From positions 248,001-312,000 of the forward strand of contig JAIXPC010000008.1 of NCBI GenBank assembly GCA_027486415.1: a DNA stretch of 64,000 bases. The letters run 5' to 3'. This document shows positions 45,999-54,771 of this stretch, one piece after another. The translations under genes and the position numbers were made by a program. The number at the start of each line of letters is the position of its first letter. Within the stretch, counting starts at the first letter, position 1. The DNA comes from Sphingomonadales bacterium (GTDB lineage: Bacteria > Pseudomonadota > Alphaproteobacteria > Sphingomonadales > Sphingomonadaceae). The notes beneath the pieces are model-generated. The model made no database searches, was not told where the DNA came from, and saw only the letters and a list, made by a program, of their open reading frames with translations.

Positions 45999-46955
45999 AT
46001 GACCCTGCGTGTCGCGGTCCAGATGGATCCGATCGAAACCATCAACATCGCCGGCGATTCCAGCTTTGCCCTGATGCTGGAGGCGCAGGCACGAGGTGCA
46101 AGCCTCTGGCATTATCTGGCCGGCGACCTGTCGGCGGAAAATGGCCGCGTGCGCGCGCTGGCGCGGCCGTTGCAGGTGATCAACCAGCCCGGTGCCCACT
46201 TCGAATGGCTTGGCGAACCGCGCACCGTCGATCTCGCCGACGAGACCGACGTGGTGCTGATGCGGCAGGATCCGCCCTTCGACATGGGTTATATCACTGC
46301 CACCCACCTCCTCGAGCAGATCCAGGATCGCGTGCTGGTGGTGAATGATCCGGCCGAGGTGCGGAACGCCCCCGAAAAACTCTTCGTGCTGCGCTTTCCC
46401 GATCTGATGCCGCCGACGCTGGTGACGAAAAGCCTTGCCGAGGCCATGGACTTCCGCGCCCGCCACGGCGCCATTGTCGTCAAGCCGCTTTATGGCAATG
46501 CCGGCACTGCCGTGTTCCTGATCGACGAGAAAGACGGCAATCTGCCGGCGCTGGTCGAACTGTTCGGCAGCGTCTGGCGTGAGCCCTTCATGGTGCAGGC
46601 CTTTCTGCCCAGCGTGGCAGAGGGCGACAAGCGCATCGTGCTGGTGGATGGCGAACCGGCCGGCGCAATCAACCGCCTGCCCAAGGCCGGCGAAATCCGC
46701 TCCAACCTCGCCGCTGGCGGCAGCGCCCAACCCACTGACCTGACGCCGCGCGAACGCGAGATCTGCGCCCGGCTGGGCCCGGAATTGAAAAGGCGCGGGC
46801 TGATCTTTGTCGGCATCGACGTGATCGGTGGCTACCTGACCGAAATCAACGTCACCTCGCCCACCGGCATCCGCGCCATCGACCGGTTCAACGGCACCGA
46901 TACGCCAGCCCGCATCTGGGATGCGATCCAGGCCCGGCTCGCCGCGCGCTGCTGA
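45999..46955 (+). CDS. gshB: Glutathione synthetase
   Basis: ATP-grasp enzyme that joins glycine to gamma-glutamylcysteine. 318 residues. N-terminal VAVQMDPIETINIAGDSSF, which is the prokaryotic GshB start, then RQDPPFDMGYITATHLLE, ATP-binding IVVKPLYGNAGTAVF, and the C-terminal GIDVIGGYLTEINVTSPTG with the metal-binding Glu and Asn. It ends one base before a convergent unknown gene. Glyoxalase genes that use glutathione lie nearby on the other strand. Confidence 0.96.
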   Translation: MTLRVAVQMDPIETINIAGDSSFALMLEAQARGASLWHYLAGDLSAENGRVRALARPLQVINQPGAHFEWLGEPRTVDLADETDVVLMRQDPPFDMGYITATHLLEQIQDRVLVVNDPAEVRNAPEKLFVLRFPDLMPPTLVTKSLAEAMDFRARHGAIVVKPLYGNAGTAVFLIDEKDGNLPALVELFGSVWREPFMVQAFLPSVAEGDKRIVLVDGEPAGAINRLPKAGEIRSNLAAGGSAQPTDLTPREREICARLGPELKRRGLIFVGIDVIGGYLTEINVTSPTGIRAIDRFNGTDTPARIWDAIQARLAARC

Positions 46956-47366
46956 TCAACGACCAGGCTTGTCGGCCTTTTTCGGCGGCTGGTCCCTGGG
47001 CGGCGGGCCATCGATCCTTTCCCATGCGCCCAGACCGCAGCCACCAAAGAACACGCCGCCCATGGTGAAATCGACGACCTGAACAATGTCGCCACGGCAC
47101 TGGCTGCCAATCGGGCTGGTGTGCACCAGGGCCCGGCGCGGGGCGAGACCGGGGCATTCCATCGTGTTGCGCCACCAGGTGCGATCGCGCAGGCGGGCAT
47201 ACCATTTGCCGTCATAACCGGCCTGCGATTGCAGGATGTTGCGCGAAATCAGGCACTCCTGCACCACCGGCGCGCCGGCAGACGTGTCCGTTGGGGCGGT
47301 CTTGTCGGCAGCAAGCGCCGGGGCAGCGGCCAACAGCGCGGCAAGAATGAGACTGTTGCGGATCAT
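46956..47366 (-). CDS. Secreted small Cys-containing protein of unknown function
   Basis: 136 residues with signal peptide MIRNSLILAALLAAAPALA. The mature part has an ECLISRNILQS segment, aromatic DRTWWRNTMECPG, and GSQCRGDIVQVVDFTMGG. Four Cys (ECL, MECP, SQCR, GGCG) could form two disulfides. The general layout (C...RNxL...CPGL...QCRGD) recalls the DUF6491 group, but I am not sure. A related QCRG motif occurs in the gene at 50558. It is the last gene of the minus-strand glyoxalase cluster and abuts the gshB stop exactly. Confidence 0.65.
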   Translation of the reverse strand: MIRNSLILAALLAAAPALAADKTAPTDTSAGAPVVQECLISRNILQSQAGYDGKWYARLRDRTWWRNTMECPGLAPRRALVHTSPIGSQCRGDIVQVVDFTMGGVFFGGCGLGAWERIDGPPPRDQPPKKADKPGR

Positions 47367-47409
47367 GGCGGCGATCTTCTCCTCCCCTCACTGTATCGCG
47401 GCTGAATGG

Positions 47410-48129
47410 TCAGCGAAATGCGTCCTTTGCCGCGCGGCGGCGGGCCAGTTCCTCCACGCTGCCGGCGCGCACGAAGGGGTTGGTTGCCGCCTCCATGGCC
47501 AGGCTGAACGGCACGGTGGGTTCCCCGCGTGATCGCAGCCGATCCACCGCCTCGGCCCGGCGCACCAGCGCCTCGTTTTCCGGCTCGACCGTCAAGGCAA
47601 AGCGCGCATTCGACTGGGTATATTCGTGCGCGCAATAAACCAGCGTGCGCGGCGGCAGTGCCATGAACTTGGCCAGTGCGGCGTGCATCTGTTCAGCCGT
47701 GCCTTCAAACAGGCGGCCGCAGCCCATGGCGAACAGCGTGTCACCGCAGAAAAGGGCGCCTTCAAAGGCATAGGCATTGTGGCCGGCCGTGTGCGCCGGG
47801 CAATCGATCACGCGGCCAATGCTGGCACCGATCTGCACCGTATCGCCTTCCACGACAGCGCGGCTGATGTGCGGGATTTTCCCTGCCTCGCCGGCCGGCC
47901 CGGTCACCTTCGCGCCCGTTGCCTTCACGATATCGGCGTTGCCACCCACGTGATCGGGGTGCCAGTGGGTGTTGAGGATCTGGGTGATCGTCCAGCCCCG
48001 GCTTGTCGCCGCTTCCAGCACCGGGCCGGCGACAGCGGGATCGATCACCGCCGTCTCACCACTGGCCACATCATGCGCCAGCCAGACATAATTGTCGGAC
48101 AAGACGGGGATGCCGACAACCTCCGGCAT
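47410..48129 (-). CDS. gloB: Hydroxyacylglutathione hydrolase (glyoxalase II)
   Basis: Metallo-beta-lactamase fold hydrolase that frees lactate from S-lactoylglutathione. 239 residues from the ATG at 48127-48129. Metal motif THWHPDHVGG (T-H-x-H-x-D-H), the second His in CPAHTAGHNAYAF, FCGDTLFAMGCGRLFEGTAEQM, and the C-terminal glutathione-binding NPFVR and ARRRAAKDAFR. It starts one base after the glyoxalase I stop, so the pair acts in sequence in one operon. Very clear. Confidence 0.95.
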   Translation of the reverse strand: MPEVVGIPVLSDNYVWLAHDVASGETAVIDPAVAGPVLEAATSRGWTITQILNTHWHPDHVGGNADIVKATGAKVTGPAGEAGKIPHISRAVVEGDTVQIGASIGRVIDCPAHTAGHNAYAFEGALFCGDTLFAMGCGRLFEGTAEQMHAALAKFMALPPRTLVYCAHEYTQSNARFALTVEPENEALVRRAEAVDRLRSRGEPTVPFSLAMEAATNPFVRAGSVEELARRRAAKDAFR

Positions 48130-48130
48130 C

Positions 48131-48547
48131 TCACCAGCTCCCGATGTTGGGCGCCGAAACCCACGGCTCGGCCGGGGGCAGCGCCGGGCCGGCCTGCAGC
48201 AATTCCACCGAAATGCCGTCGGGCGTCCGCACAAACGCCATGCGGCCGTCGCGTGGTGGCCGGTTGATGGTCACGCCGCCGTCCATCAGTCGCTGGCAGC
48301 TGTCATAGATATTGTCGACAGCATAGGCGACATGGCCGAAATTGCGCCCGCCGGTATAGCCGGCCTCGTCCCAATTGTGGGTCAGTTCGATCTGGGCGCT
48401 TTCGTCCCCCGGCGCGGCCAGGAATATCAGGGTGAAACGGCCGGCCTCGTTATCGATGCGGCGCAGTTCCTTCAGGCCAAGCAACTCGAAAAAGCGCAGC
48501 GTTTCCGCCACGTCCGACACGCGGATCATGGTGTGGAGATAATTCAT
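48131..48547 (-). CDS. gloA: Lactoylglutathione lyase (glyoxalase I)
   Basis: VOC-superfamily metal enzyme that turns the methylglyoxal-glutathione adduct into S-lactoylglutathione. 138 residues. First half HTMIRVSDVAETLRFFELLG with His5 as ligand and Glu in IELTHNW; second half GRNFGHVAYAVDNIYDSC with His, and the last ligand Glu in ISVELLQ. The length and four-ligand pattern (H/E/H/E) fit a GloA. The start overlaps the thioesterase stop (ATGA), and gloB follows directly. Confidence 0.93.
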   Translation of the reverse strand: MNYLHTMIRVSDVAETLRFFELLGLKELRRIDNEAGRFTLIFLAAPGDESAQIELTHNWDEAGYTGGRNFGHVAYAVDNIYDSCQRLMDGGVTINRPPRDGRMAFVRTPDGISVELLQAGPALPPAEPWVSAPNIGSW

Positions 48548-48987
48548 CGCAGCGTCCGCCCTTCATAGGTTTCAAACAGGTCCACCACGGCATCGGGCAC
48601 CGGTGTCGGCCGACCACGCGGTTCGTCAACGTGGACGCTCACCTCTACGCCGCTGGCGCGCAGATCGTTGCCGTCAGGCCCGTTCGCCCGGCCATGCACT
48701 TCGAACGCGAAGGTGAGCGAGGTACGCCCGACCCGGTCGCAGCGCACGCAGATCGCCATGTCTTCGTCCAGCAGCACCGGAGCGTGATAGACCACTTCCG
48801 CCTTCACCACGTGCAGTTCCGGCGCACCCTTCAGGTTGGGTTCGGGATACAGGCCCACGGCGCGGAAATATTCGGTGATGCCGATATCGAAATATTCAAG
48901 ATAGCGGCTGTTGAAGACAACGGCCTGGGCGTCGACCTCGGCATAGCGGGCGCGCTGTGACCAGACGAAGCGAAAATCCTCACGCAT
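48544..48987 (-). CDS. Acyl-CoA thioesterase (4-hydroxybenzoyl-CoA thioesterase type)
   Basis: Hot-dog fold hydrolase, 147 residues from the ATG at 48985-48987. The pattern RYAEVDAQAVVFNSRYLEYFD is the FcbC/YbgC family core, with Asp20 as the likely catalytic residue, followed by VHVVKAEVVYHAPVLLDED-type strands and a C-terminal SVHVDEPRGRPTPVP. The substrate acyl-CoA is not clear. It shares one base with the TPR gene stop (TGATG), so it is coupled upstream and downstream. Confidence 0.87.
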   Translation of the reverse strand: MREDFRFVWSQRARYAEVDAQAVVFNSRYLEYFDIGITEYFRAVGLYPEPNLKGAPELHVVKAEVVYHAPVLLDEDMAICVRCDRVGRTSLTFAFEVHGRANGPDGNDLRASGVEVSVHVDEPRGRPTPVPDAVVDLFETYEGRTLR

Positions 48988-49787
48988 CAGCGTGGTGTAG
49001 CAGGCAAGGCCTCTTCCGTCAGCGGCTTTTCCGGCAGGGTCGCCGCCATCTTGCCCAGCGCTGCTGCCGCCGCCTGCCCGGCCGGCGTGTCGGGCCCGTC
49101 GCCCACCGCCGCTTCCCACGCCTGGCGGGCCAGCGCCATGTCGCCCTTGGCCGCCGCGATGTTGCCGGCTTCCAGTTCGACATCGGGCGATTGCGGCGCG
49201 AGTTCGGCCGCCTTGATCAGCGCGGCTTCGGCCCCGGCCAGATCGCCATCGCGCCGCGCCAGCGTCGCCTTCAGCAGCCAGGCGGTCATGAATGTGGGAG
49301 ACAATTCGGTCGCTCGCTTCAGGTCTGCCATCGCGCCGCCCGGCTTGCGGGTTGCCACCTGCGCTTCGGCGCGGCTGGTCAGCAGATCGGCCTCGGCGCG
49401 CGGGCTCAGTTCGGCCCCGCCCGGCCGCGCCAGCGCCCGCCCGAAAAAGCGCACGGCGGTGTCGGGCTGGCCGGCGATCAGCGCGGCCTCGCCGGCCTGC
49501 CGCCACAGCGCCACCGCCTGCCCGTCGTTGGCCGCCTCGCTCGCCTCGCCGGCTGCTTCATAGCTTTTCAGCGCCGCGTCGTGATGGCGGGCGTGCATCT
49601 GGGCCACGGCAAGGCAATGGCGCGCCGCCACGCCGCCGCCTTCGATGCGCCAGGCATAGGCCAGTTGCATCGCCCGCGCCGGATCCTTCGGCGCCAGTTC
49701 GATGCACGCGGCATAGCGCGTGGGATCAGAGGGCGCGGCAAACGCCGGGACGGCAGCCAGCAGCAACAGGACGGCAGCAAGCCTCAC
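48987..49787 (-). CDS. Periplasmic TPR-repeat protein
   Basis: 266 residues with signal peptide MRLAAVLLLLAAVPAFA. The rest is Ala/Leu-rich alpha-helical, with repeats such as AYAWRIEGGGVAARHCLAVAQ, ATELSPTFMTAWLLKATLAR and LAPQSPDVELEAGNIAAAKG that look like tetratricopeptide units in the middle and C-terminal part. No catalytic motif. It probably holds other envelope proteins together. It overlaps the upstream hydrolase by four bases and the downstream thioesterase by one. Confidence 0.8.
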   Translation of the reverse strand: MRLAAVLLLLAAVPAFAAPSDPTRYAACIELAPKDPARAMQLAYAWRIEGGGVAARHCLAVAQMHARHHDAALKSYEAAGEASEAANDGQAVALWRQAGEAALIAGQPDTAVRFFGRALARPGGAELSPRAEADLLTSRAEAQVATRKPGGAMADLKRATELSPTFMTAWLLKATLARRDGDLAGAEAALIKAAELAPQSPDVELEAGNIAAAKGDMALARQAWEAAVGDGPDTPAGQAAAAALGKMAATLPEKPLTEEALPATPR

Positions 49788-50521
49788 ATCATTTCCTCGA
49801 CCATGGCGATCAGCGCGGCGATATCCGCCACGCGGCTGAGGCGATGATCGCCATCTTTGATGATCCTGACCTGAACATCATCACCCGCGATCCGCGCCGC
49901 GATGTCGAGCGAGAGCCGCCACGGCACGGCATCGTCACGCTGGCCGTGCAGCAGCCGTACCGGCGCGGTGATGGCGATCTGGCCATCCAACAGCAGACGC
50001 GTCGGCGCATCCTCGATCAGCGCGCGACTGTAGCGATAGGGCGCGCCATAATCGGATGGCCGGGTGAGATAGCCCTGGCGCTCGATCTGGCGGCGTTCCG
50101 CCTCGCCCACGGTCAGCCCCCAAACGGTGAAATCGGGCGCAGCGGCGATACCAATCAGGCCGGCCAGCCGATCGCCCAATGCGCCGCCGGCCAGCAGCGC
50201 GATCCAGCCGCCCATCGACGACCCCACCAGCACCACCTTCCCCGCCGGCCAGACATGGCCGATCAGCGCCAGCGCATCATCCGTCCAGCGCCCGATGCTG
50301 CCATCAAGAAATTCGCCGCCGCTCGCCCCGCAGCCGGAATAATCCAGCCGCAGACAGGCGCGGCCATGCGCCGCTGCCCAATCGGCCAGCGCCGTCGCCT
50401 TGCCGCCGGTCATGTCGCTCATGTAGCCAGGCAGAAACACCAGCAGCGGGCCGGCCCCCGGCGTGAAGCGATAGGCGAGGCTGGCGCCACGATATTCAAA
50501 CTGCTGCTGGTTGCTCATCAT
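49784..50521 (-). CDS. Alpha/beta hydrolase
   Basis: 245 residues from the ATG pair at 50516-50521; an ATG at 50543-50545 would add eight residues, and the start is not settled. Serine nucleophile in GSSMGGW, acid in QRDDAVPWRLS and His in KDGDHRLS form a normal catalytic triad. LVFLPGYMSDMTGGKA gives the oxyanion-side loop. The small size and lack of a lid fit a short-chain esterase or serine aminopeptidase-like family, substrate unknown. It overlaps the TPR gene by four bases. Confidence 0.85.
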   Translation of the reverse strand: MMSNQQQFEYRGASLAYRFTPGAGPLLVFLPGYMSDMTGGKATALADWAAAHGRACLRLDYSGCGASGGEFLDGSIGRWTDDALALIGHVWPAGKVVLVGSSMGGWIALLAGGALGDRLAGLIGIAAAPDFTVWGLTVGEAERRQIERQGYLTRPSDYGAPYRYSRALIEDAPTRLLLDGQIAITAPVRLLHGQRDDAVPWRLSLDIAARIAGDDVQVRIIKDGDHRLSRVADIAALIAMVEEMM

Positions 50522-50557
50522 CGCCCGGTTAGGGGCAAATGTCATTGAAGGCCAGTG

Positions 50558-51064
50558 TCAGCGCAGCCGGAAGCCGACAGGAAAGGCCACCTGCACCCGG
50601 CCACCGCGGCACTGGGTGCCAAGCCCGGAAAAATAGGTGCGGCAAACGCCATCGGCGACCACCGGAGACAGGTGCGGCGATGCCATTGCCGTTACCCGAT
50701 CGCGCCCCATCCAGAACAGGCTGGCAACAACGCCCAGCAATCCCAGCAGGATCAGCGCCAGCCGCCGCGCCGGGCTGGGCGGCGGCAACAGATCCAGATC
50801 ATGCACCCAGCTGTCCGTCGGCGGCAGCGTGTCAAACCGGATCATCCAGTCGCGCTGGTCGGTGCGGACCAGGTTCAGGCCGTCATCGCGCCGCACGCGG
50901 GCGATCGGGATGGCGCTGATATCAGCCTCCACGTTGATCACCAGCCGCTTTTCATGGGCGGTCACCACCACGACTTCCTGCCGGCCATCGCGGATCAGCA
51001 CCCCGCTCAACGGGCGGTTCTTGGCGCTGCGGCGGCCAGGGCGAGGATCGGTATGGGCGTTCAT
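50558..51064 (-). CDS. Membrane-anchored unknown protein with C-terminal QCRG motif
   Basis: 168 residues from the ATG at 51062-51064. N-terminal cytosolic part (1-95) with charged beta-rich segments, one membrane helix (about 100-118, [18 protein letters not shown]), and a periplasmic tail of about 45 residues containing two Cys in [19 protein letters not shown] do not recognise the family. It is the first gene of the glyoxalase cluster and is divergent from thrS. Its tail shares a GxQCRGxxVQV motif with the gene at 46956 at the other end of the cluster. Confidence 0.65.
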   Translation of the reverse strand: MNAHTDPRPGRRSAKNRPLSGVLIRDGRQEVVVVTAHEKRLVINVEADISAIPIARVRRDDGLNLVRTDQRDWMIRFDTLPPTDSWVHDLDLLPPPSPARRLALILLGLLGVVASLFWMGRDRVTAMASPHLSPVVADGVCRTYFSGLGTQCRGGRVQVAFPVGFRLR

Positions 51065-51211
51065 CGCGTCAATATCCTGCCAAGCCCGTGCGCCGACTGC
51101 AAGCGAATGCCGCAAGCGGACCAGTTGCAGGGTGGCGAGGGCCGCAGTTTTTGGCTAAGCGCGGGGCCGTCCGCCACGATGGCGGCGCCGTTCAACGATC
51201 AAAGGCCCACG

Positions 51212-53212
51212 ATGTCCGACCTCATCACCCTGACGCTCCCCGATGGTTCGCAGCGGCAGGTGACGCGCGGCACTACCGGTGCCGATGTGGCGGCCAGCAT
51301 CGGGCCTGGCCTTGCCAAGGCGGCGCTGGCGGCCAAGCTGAACGGCGATCTGGTTGATTTGTCACTGCCGATCGAGGCGGATGCCAATCTGGCGCTGGTG
51401 ACATCGCGCGACGAGGCCGATGCGCTGGAACTCGTCCGCCACGATTTCGCGCACATCCTGGCCGAAGCCGTGCAGCAGCTGTTCCCCGGCACCCAGATCA
51501 CCTTTGGCCCGTCGACCGACGATGGCTTCTATTACGATTTCGCCCCCGCCCCCGGCCGAGGCCCCTTCACCGAGGATGACCTGCCGGCGATCGAGGAAGC
51601 GATGCGCGCCCTGATCCGCGCCGACAAGCCGCTGCGCCGCGAAGTCTGGCCGCGCGACCAGTTGATCAGCCGCTGGAAGCAGCAGGGCGAAAGCTTCAAG
51701 GCCGAATGGGCCGCCGAACTGCCGGGCGACGAACCGCTCACCGTCTATTGGTCGGGCGAGGACTGGCTGGACATGTGCCGCGGGCCGCACCTGCCGTCCA
51801 CCGGCAAGCTTGACCCGCAGGCCTTCAAGCTGACCCGCGTGTCGGGCGCCTATTGGCGCGGCGATCAGAAGAACGCCATGCTCAGCCGCGTCTACGGCAC
51901 CGCCTGGCTGAACAAGAAGCAGCTGGATGCCCACCTGACCCGGCTGGAAGAGGCCGCCAAGCGCGACCACCGCAAGCTGGGCCGCGAGATGGACCTGTTC
52001 CACCTGCAGGAAGAAGCCCACGGCAGCGTGTTCTGGCACCCGCGCGGCTTTGTCATCTATCGCGCGCTCGAAGCCTATATGCGCCGCCGCCTCGATCCGG
52101 CTGGCTATCAGGAGGTGAAGACCCCGCAGATCATGGATGCGCGCCAGTGGGAACAGTCCGGCCACTGGGGCAAGTATCGCGAAAACATGTTCGTCATCCC
52201 CGACGAGACGCCCAACACCGAGGATGAAGGCCCGGTCGTCTCCAACGACGCGCAGTGGATGGCACTGAAGCCGATGAACTGCCCGGCGCACGTGCTGATC
52301 TTCCGCCAGGGCATCAAGTCCTACCGCGACCTGCCGCTGCGGATGGCGGAAATGGGCTGCTGCCACCGGAATGAACCGCACGGTGCCCTGCACGGCCTGA
52401 TGCGCGTGCGCCAGTTCACGCAGGACGACGGCCATATCTTCTGCCGGCCCGACCAGCTGGTCAGCGAAGTCGCTGCCTTCTGCGACCTGCTCGATGTCGT
52501 CTACAAGGACCTGGGCTTCACCGATTACGCCATCAAGCTGGCCCTGCGCCCGGAAAAGCGTTTCGGCAGCGAAGAGATGTGGGACTGGTCGGAACAGTCG
52601 CTGCGCGATGCCGTCGCCGCGACGGGCCGCAACAACGCCGAATGGGGCTGGGAGGAGCTGCCCGGCGAAGGCGCCTTCTATGCGCCCAAGCTGGAATTCC
52701 ACCTGACCGACGCCATCGGCCGCACCTGGCAGGTCGGCACCATCCAGACCGACACTGTGCTGCCGGAACGGCTGGATGCGTCCTATGTGGGCGAGGATGG
52801 CAACCGCCATCGCCCGGTCATGCTTCACCGCGCCATCCTCGGCAGCTATGAACGCTTCATCGGCATCCTGATCGAGCATTTCGCCGGCTGGTTCCCGACC
52901 TGGCTCGCCCCGGTGCAGGCCGTCGTCGCCACCATCGTGTCCGATGCCGATCCCTATGCTGGCGATGTTGCCGCAGCGCTCCGCAAGGCCGGCATCCGGG
53001 TGGAAACCGATCTTCGAAACGAAAAGATCAACCTGAAAGTGCGCGAACACAGTTTGCAAAAGGCGCCGTGGATGCTCGTCGTTGGCCGCCGCGAGGCCGA
53101 AGAGGGCACGGTGGCACTTCGCAGCCTGAAGGGCGGCGACCAGAAGGTGATGCCGCTGGCCGACGCCGTCGCCCTGATTGCCGGTGACGCAACGCCCCCC
53201 GACCTGCGCTGA
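51212..53212 (+). CDS. thrS: Threonyl-tRNA synthetase
   Basis: Charges tRNA-Thr. 666 residues. TGS domain (1-62), editing domain with the HDFAH pair (His77 and His81) and later Cys in [12 protein letters not shown], class II catalytic core with motif 2 [20 protein letters not shown] (GCC precedes it), zinc ligands in MNCPAH and DGHIFC, and the C-terminal anticodon-binding domain [15 protein letters not shown]. The editing residues are intact, so mischarged Ser-tRNA should be removed. The ATG at 51212 is the family start. Divergent from the unknown membrane gene. Confidence 0.97.
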   Translation: MSDLITLTLPDGSQRQVTRGTTGADVAASIGPGLAKAALAAKLNGDLVDLSLPIEADANLALVTSRDEADALELVRHDFAHILAEAVQQLFPGTQITFGPSTDDGFYYDFAPAPGRGPFTEDDLPAIEEAMRALIRADKPLRREVWPRDQLISRWKQQGESFKAEWAAELPGDEPLTVYWSGEDWLDMCRGPHLPSTGKLDPQAFKLTRVSGAYWRGDQKNAMLSRVYGTAWLNKKQLDAHLTRLEEAAKRDHRKLGREMDLFHLQEEAHGSVFWHPRGFVIYRALEAYMRRRLDPAGYQEVKTPQIMDARQWEQSGHWGKYRENMFVIPDETPNTEDEGPVVSNDAQWMALKPMNCPAHVLIFRQGIKSYRDLPLRMAEMGCCHRNEPHGALHGLMRVRQFTQDDGHIFCRPDQLVSEVAAFCDLLDVVYKDLGFTDYAIKLALRPEKRFGSEEMWDWSEQSLRDAVAATGRNNAEWGWEELPGEGAFYAPKLEFHLTDAIGRTWQVGTIQTDTVLPERLDASYVGEDGNRHRPVMLHRAILGSYERFIGILIEHFAGWFPTWLAPVQAVVATIVSDADPYAGDVAAALRKAGIRVETDLRNEKINLKVREHSLQKAPWMLVVGRREAEEGTVALRSLKGGDQKVMPLADAVALIAGDATPPDLR

Positions 53213-53263
53213 GCCTGCGCCAATTGCGCCATTGGCGCGAGGTGAATGCGAGGGATACAAGCG

Positions 53264-53286
53264 ATCCCAGCCGTAAGGGCTGGGAT
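53264..53286 (+). promoter_or_regulatory. Hairpin directly before the cytochrome c' ribosome site
   Basis: Perfect 9-base arms ATCCCAGCC (53264-53272) and GGCTGGGAT (53278-53286) with loop GTAAG, immediately followed by ATGGGGAGACTG and the start codon at 53299. A smaller hairpin GCGCC-ATT-GGCGC (53226-53238) lies upstream, after thrS. No T-run follows either, so they look like leader or mRNA-processing structures rather than terminators. Confidence 0.5.
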
Positions 53287-53298
53287 ATGGGGAGACTG

Positions 53299-53739
53299 AT
53301 GATGCTGCGTTCGATGATCTTTGCCGCGCTTGCCACCGCCACGTTGCTGCCTGCTGCCGCCAATGCCGGCCCGGTGGAAGAGCGTCAGGCGATCATGAAG
53401 GCCAATGGCCGCGACACCAAGCTGGGCGGCGCCATGCTGAAGGGCGAAGCGCCGTTCGACGCCGCCACCGCGACCAAGATCCTCGCCAACTATGCCGCCG
53501 CGGCCAAGGCCTTCCCGCGGCATTTTCCGGCCGGCAGCAACACCGGTGACACCGAAGCCAGCCCGGCGATCTGGGCCAAGCCGGCTGACTGGAAGGCGGC
53601 CACGGCCAAGTTCCAGGCCGACACCACCACTGCTGCCGCCATGAAGATCACCGACGCCGCCAGCTTCGGCAAGGCGTTCGGCCTTGTCACCGCCAACTGC
53701 AAGAGCTGCCACGAAGGCTTCCGCATCAAGAAGGATTGA
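53299..53739 (+). CDS. Cytochrome c' (class II c-type cytochrome)
   Basis: Periplasmic heme protein that may bind NO or CO. 146 residues from the ATG at 53299 (a second ATG at 53302 is equally good; GGGGAG at 53289-53294). Signal peptide MMLRSMIFAALATATLLPAAANA. Mature four-helix bundle with the heme-binding CKSCH very close to the C-terminus (ANCKSCHEGFRIKKD), the class II mark. The mature protein is about 122 residues, which is normal. The diheme cytochrome follows after one base, so they are probably a pair. Confidence 0.9.
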   Translation: MMLRSMIFAALATATLLPAAANAGPVEERQAIMKANGRDTKLGGAMLKGEAPFDAATATKILANYAAAAKAFPRHFPAGSNTGDTEASPAIWAKPADWKAATAKFQADTTTAAAMKITDAASFGKAFGLVTANCKSCHEGFRIKKD

Positions 53740-53740
53740 G

Positions 53741-54631
53741 ATGCGCCGCCGGGTTGGCCTCACCATCGTCGTTGCGCTGGCGGCAGCCGGGTGGATCGCC
53801 ACCGCGCCCCAGCCGCTCGGCGCTGACGAGGTTGCGCGCCGGCCCGGCGATGCCGCACGCGGCGAACGCATCTTCCACGTTGGCGGCTGCGCCAGCTGCC
53901 ACGCGGCCAAGGGTGCCAAGGGCGCTGATCGCATCCGGCTGGGCGGCGGCGCGGCGCTGGTCACGCAATTCGGCACCTTCCAGCCGCCCAACATCTCGCC
54001 CGGGCCCGATGGCATCGGCGGCTGGAGCCTCGCTGATTTCGACAATGCCATGCGGCGCGGCATCAGCCCCGATGGTCGCCATTATTACCCGGCCTTTCCC
54101 TATACCAGCTATGCCCGGATGACGGCTGCCGACGTGGCTGACCTCCTTGCCTATCTGCAAACCCTGCCTGCCGTTGCGGGCAAGACCCCGGAAAACCAGG
54201 TCGGCTTCCCGTTCAGCATCCGGCGTGGCATCGGCCTGTGGAAGCGGTTTTATCTTGCTTCCGCGCCTGTCGCTGCCCTGCCCGCCACCGCATCACCCGC
54301 CGCACGCGCGGGGCAGTATCTGGTGGAAGGACCCGGCCATTGCGGCGAATGCCATACGCCGCGCACGCCGTTCGGCGGCACCGATCGCACCCGCTGGTTG
54401 GCCGGCGCGCCCGATCCGGAAGGCAAGGGCAAGGTGCCAGGCCTCACTTCCGCCACCCTCGAATGGAGCGCGGGCGACATTGCCGAGTATCTGAAAACCG
54501 GCTTCACCCCGGATTATGACAGCGTGGGCGGATCGATGGTGGAGGTGCAGGCCAACATGGCCGAACTGCCGCAGGCCGATCGCGACGCCATCTCCGCCTA
54601 TCTGAAAGCCGTGCCGCCCCAACCGAAATGA
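53741..54631 (+). CDS. Diheme class I cytochrome c
   Basis: 296 residues; signal-like N-terminus MRRRVGLTIVVALAAAGWIATA. Two cytochrome c domains: first heme CASCH at Cys50/Cys53/His54, second heme CGECH at Cys201/Cys204/His205. Axial Met candidates follow in each domain. It resembles the cytochrome subunits of alcohol, gluconate and sorbitol dehydrogenases and of copper resistance-type oxidases, but no partner enzyme is next to it. It is one base after cytochrome c', so it could pass electrons to or from it. Confidence 0.88.
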   Translation: MRRRVGLTIVVALAAAGWIATAPQPLGADEVARRPGDAARGERIFHVGGCASCHAAKGAKGADRIRLGGGAALVTQFGTFQPPNISPGPDGIGGWSLADFDNAMRRGISPDGRHYYPAFPYTSYARMTAADVADLLAYLQTLPAVAGKTPENQVGFPFSIRRGIGLWKRFYLASAPVAALPATASPAARAGQYLVEGPGHCGECHTPRTPFGGTDRTRWLAGAPDPEGKGKVPGLTSATLEWSAGDIAEYLKTGFTPDYDSVGGSMVEVQANMAELPQADRDAISAYLKAVPPQPK

Positions 54632-54683
54632 TCTCAACCCGTGACAAATTTGGTCGTTGCTCAAATTTGACAGCGGCATGCTC

Positions 54684-54712
54684 TTGGCCAGCCTGTGTCT
54701 TGCCTCTATATG
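54684..54712 (+). promoter_or_regulatory. Probable promoter of tolC
   Basis: -35 TTGGCC (54684-54689), 17-base spacer, -10 TATATG (54707-54712). The ATG is about 55 bases beyond the expected start and has GAAGGAATG before it. Two palindromes, CAAATTTG (54645-54652) and TCAAATTTGA (54661-54670), lie just upstream, a possible operator pair. Confidence 0.55.
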
Positions 54713-54771
54713 GCACCCATGAGGGGCGCATGCTCGGCAGCACGGCCGGGCACAACGAAGGAATGACGTGA

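Noticed and set aside
51362-53260. A 632-codon minus-strand frame opposite thrS
   Set aside because: No domain or signal is seen; the plus strand gives a complete threonyl-tRNA synthetase with editing and zinc residues.
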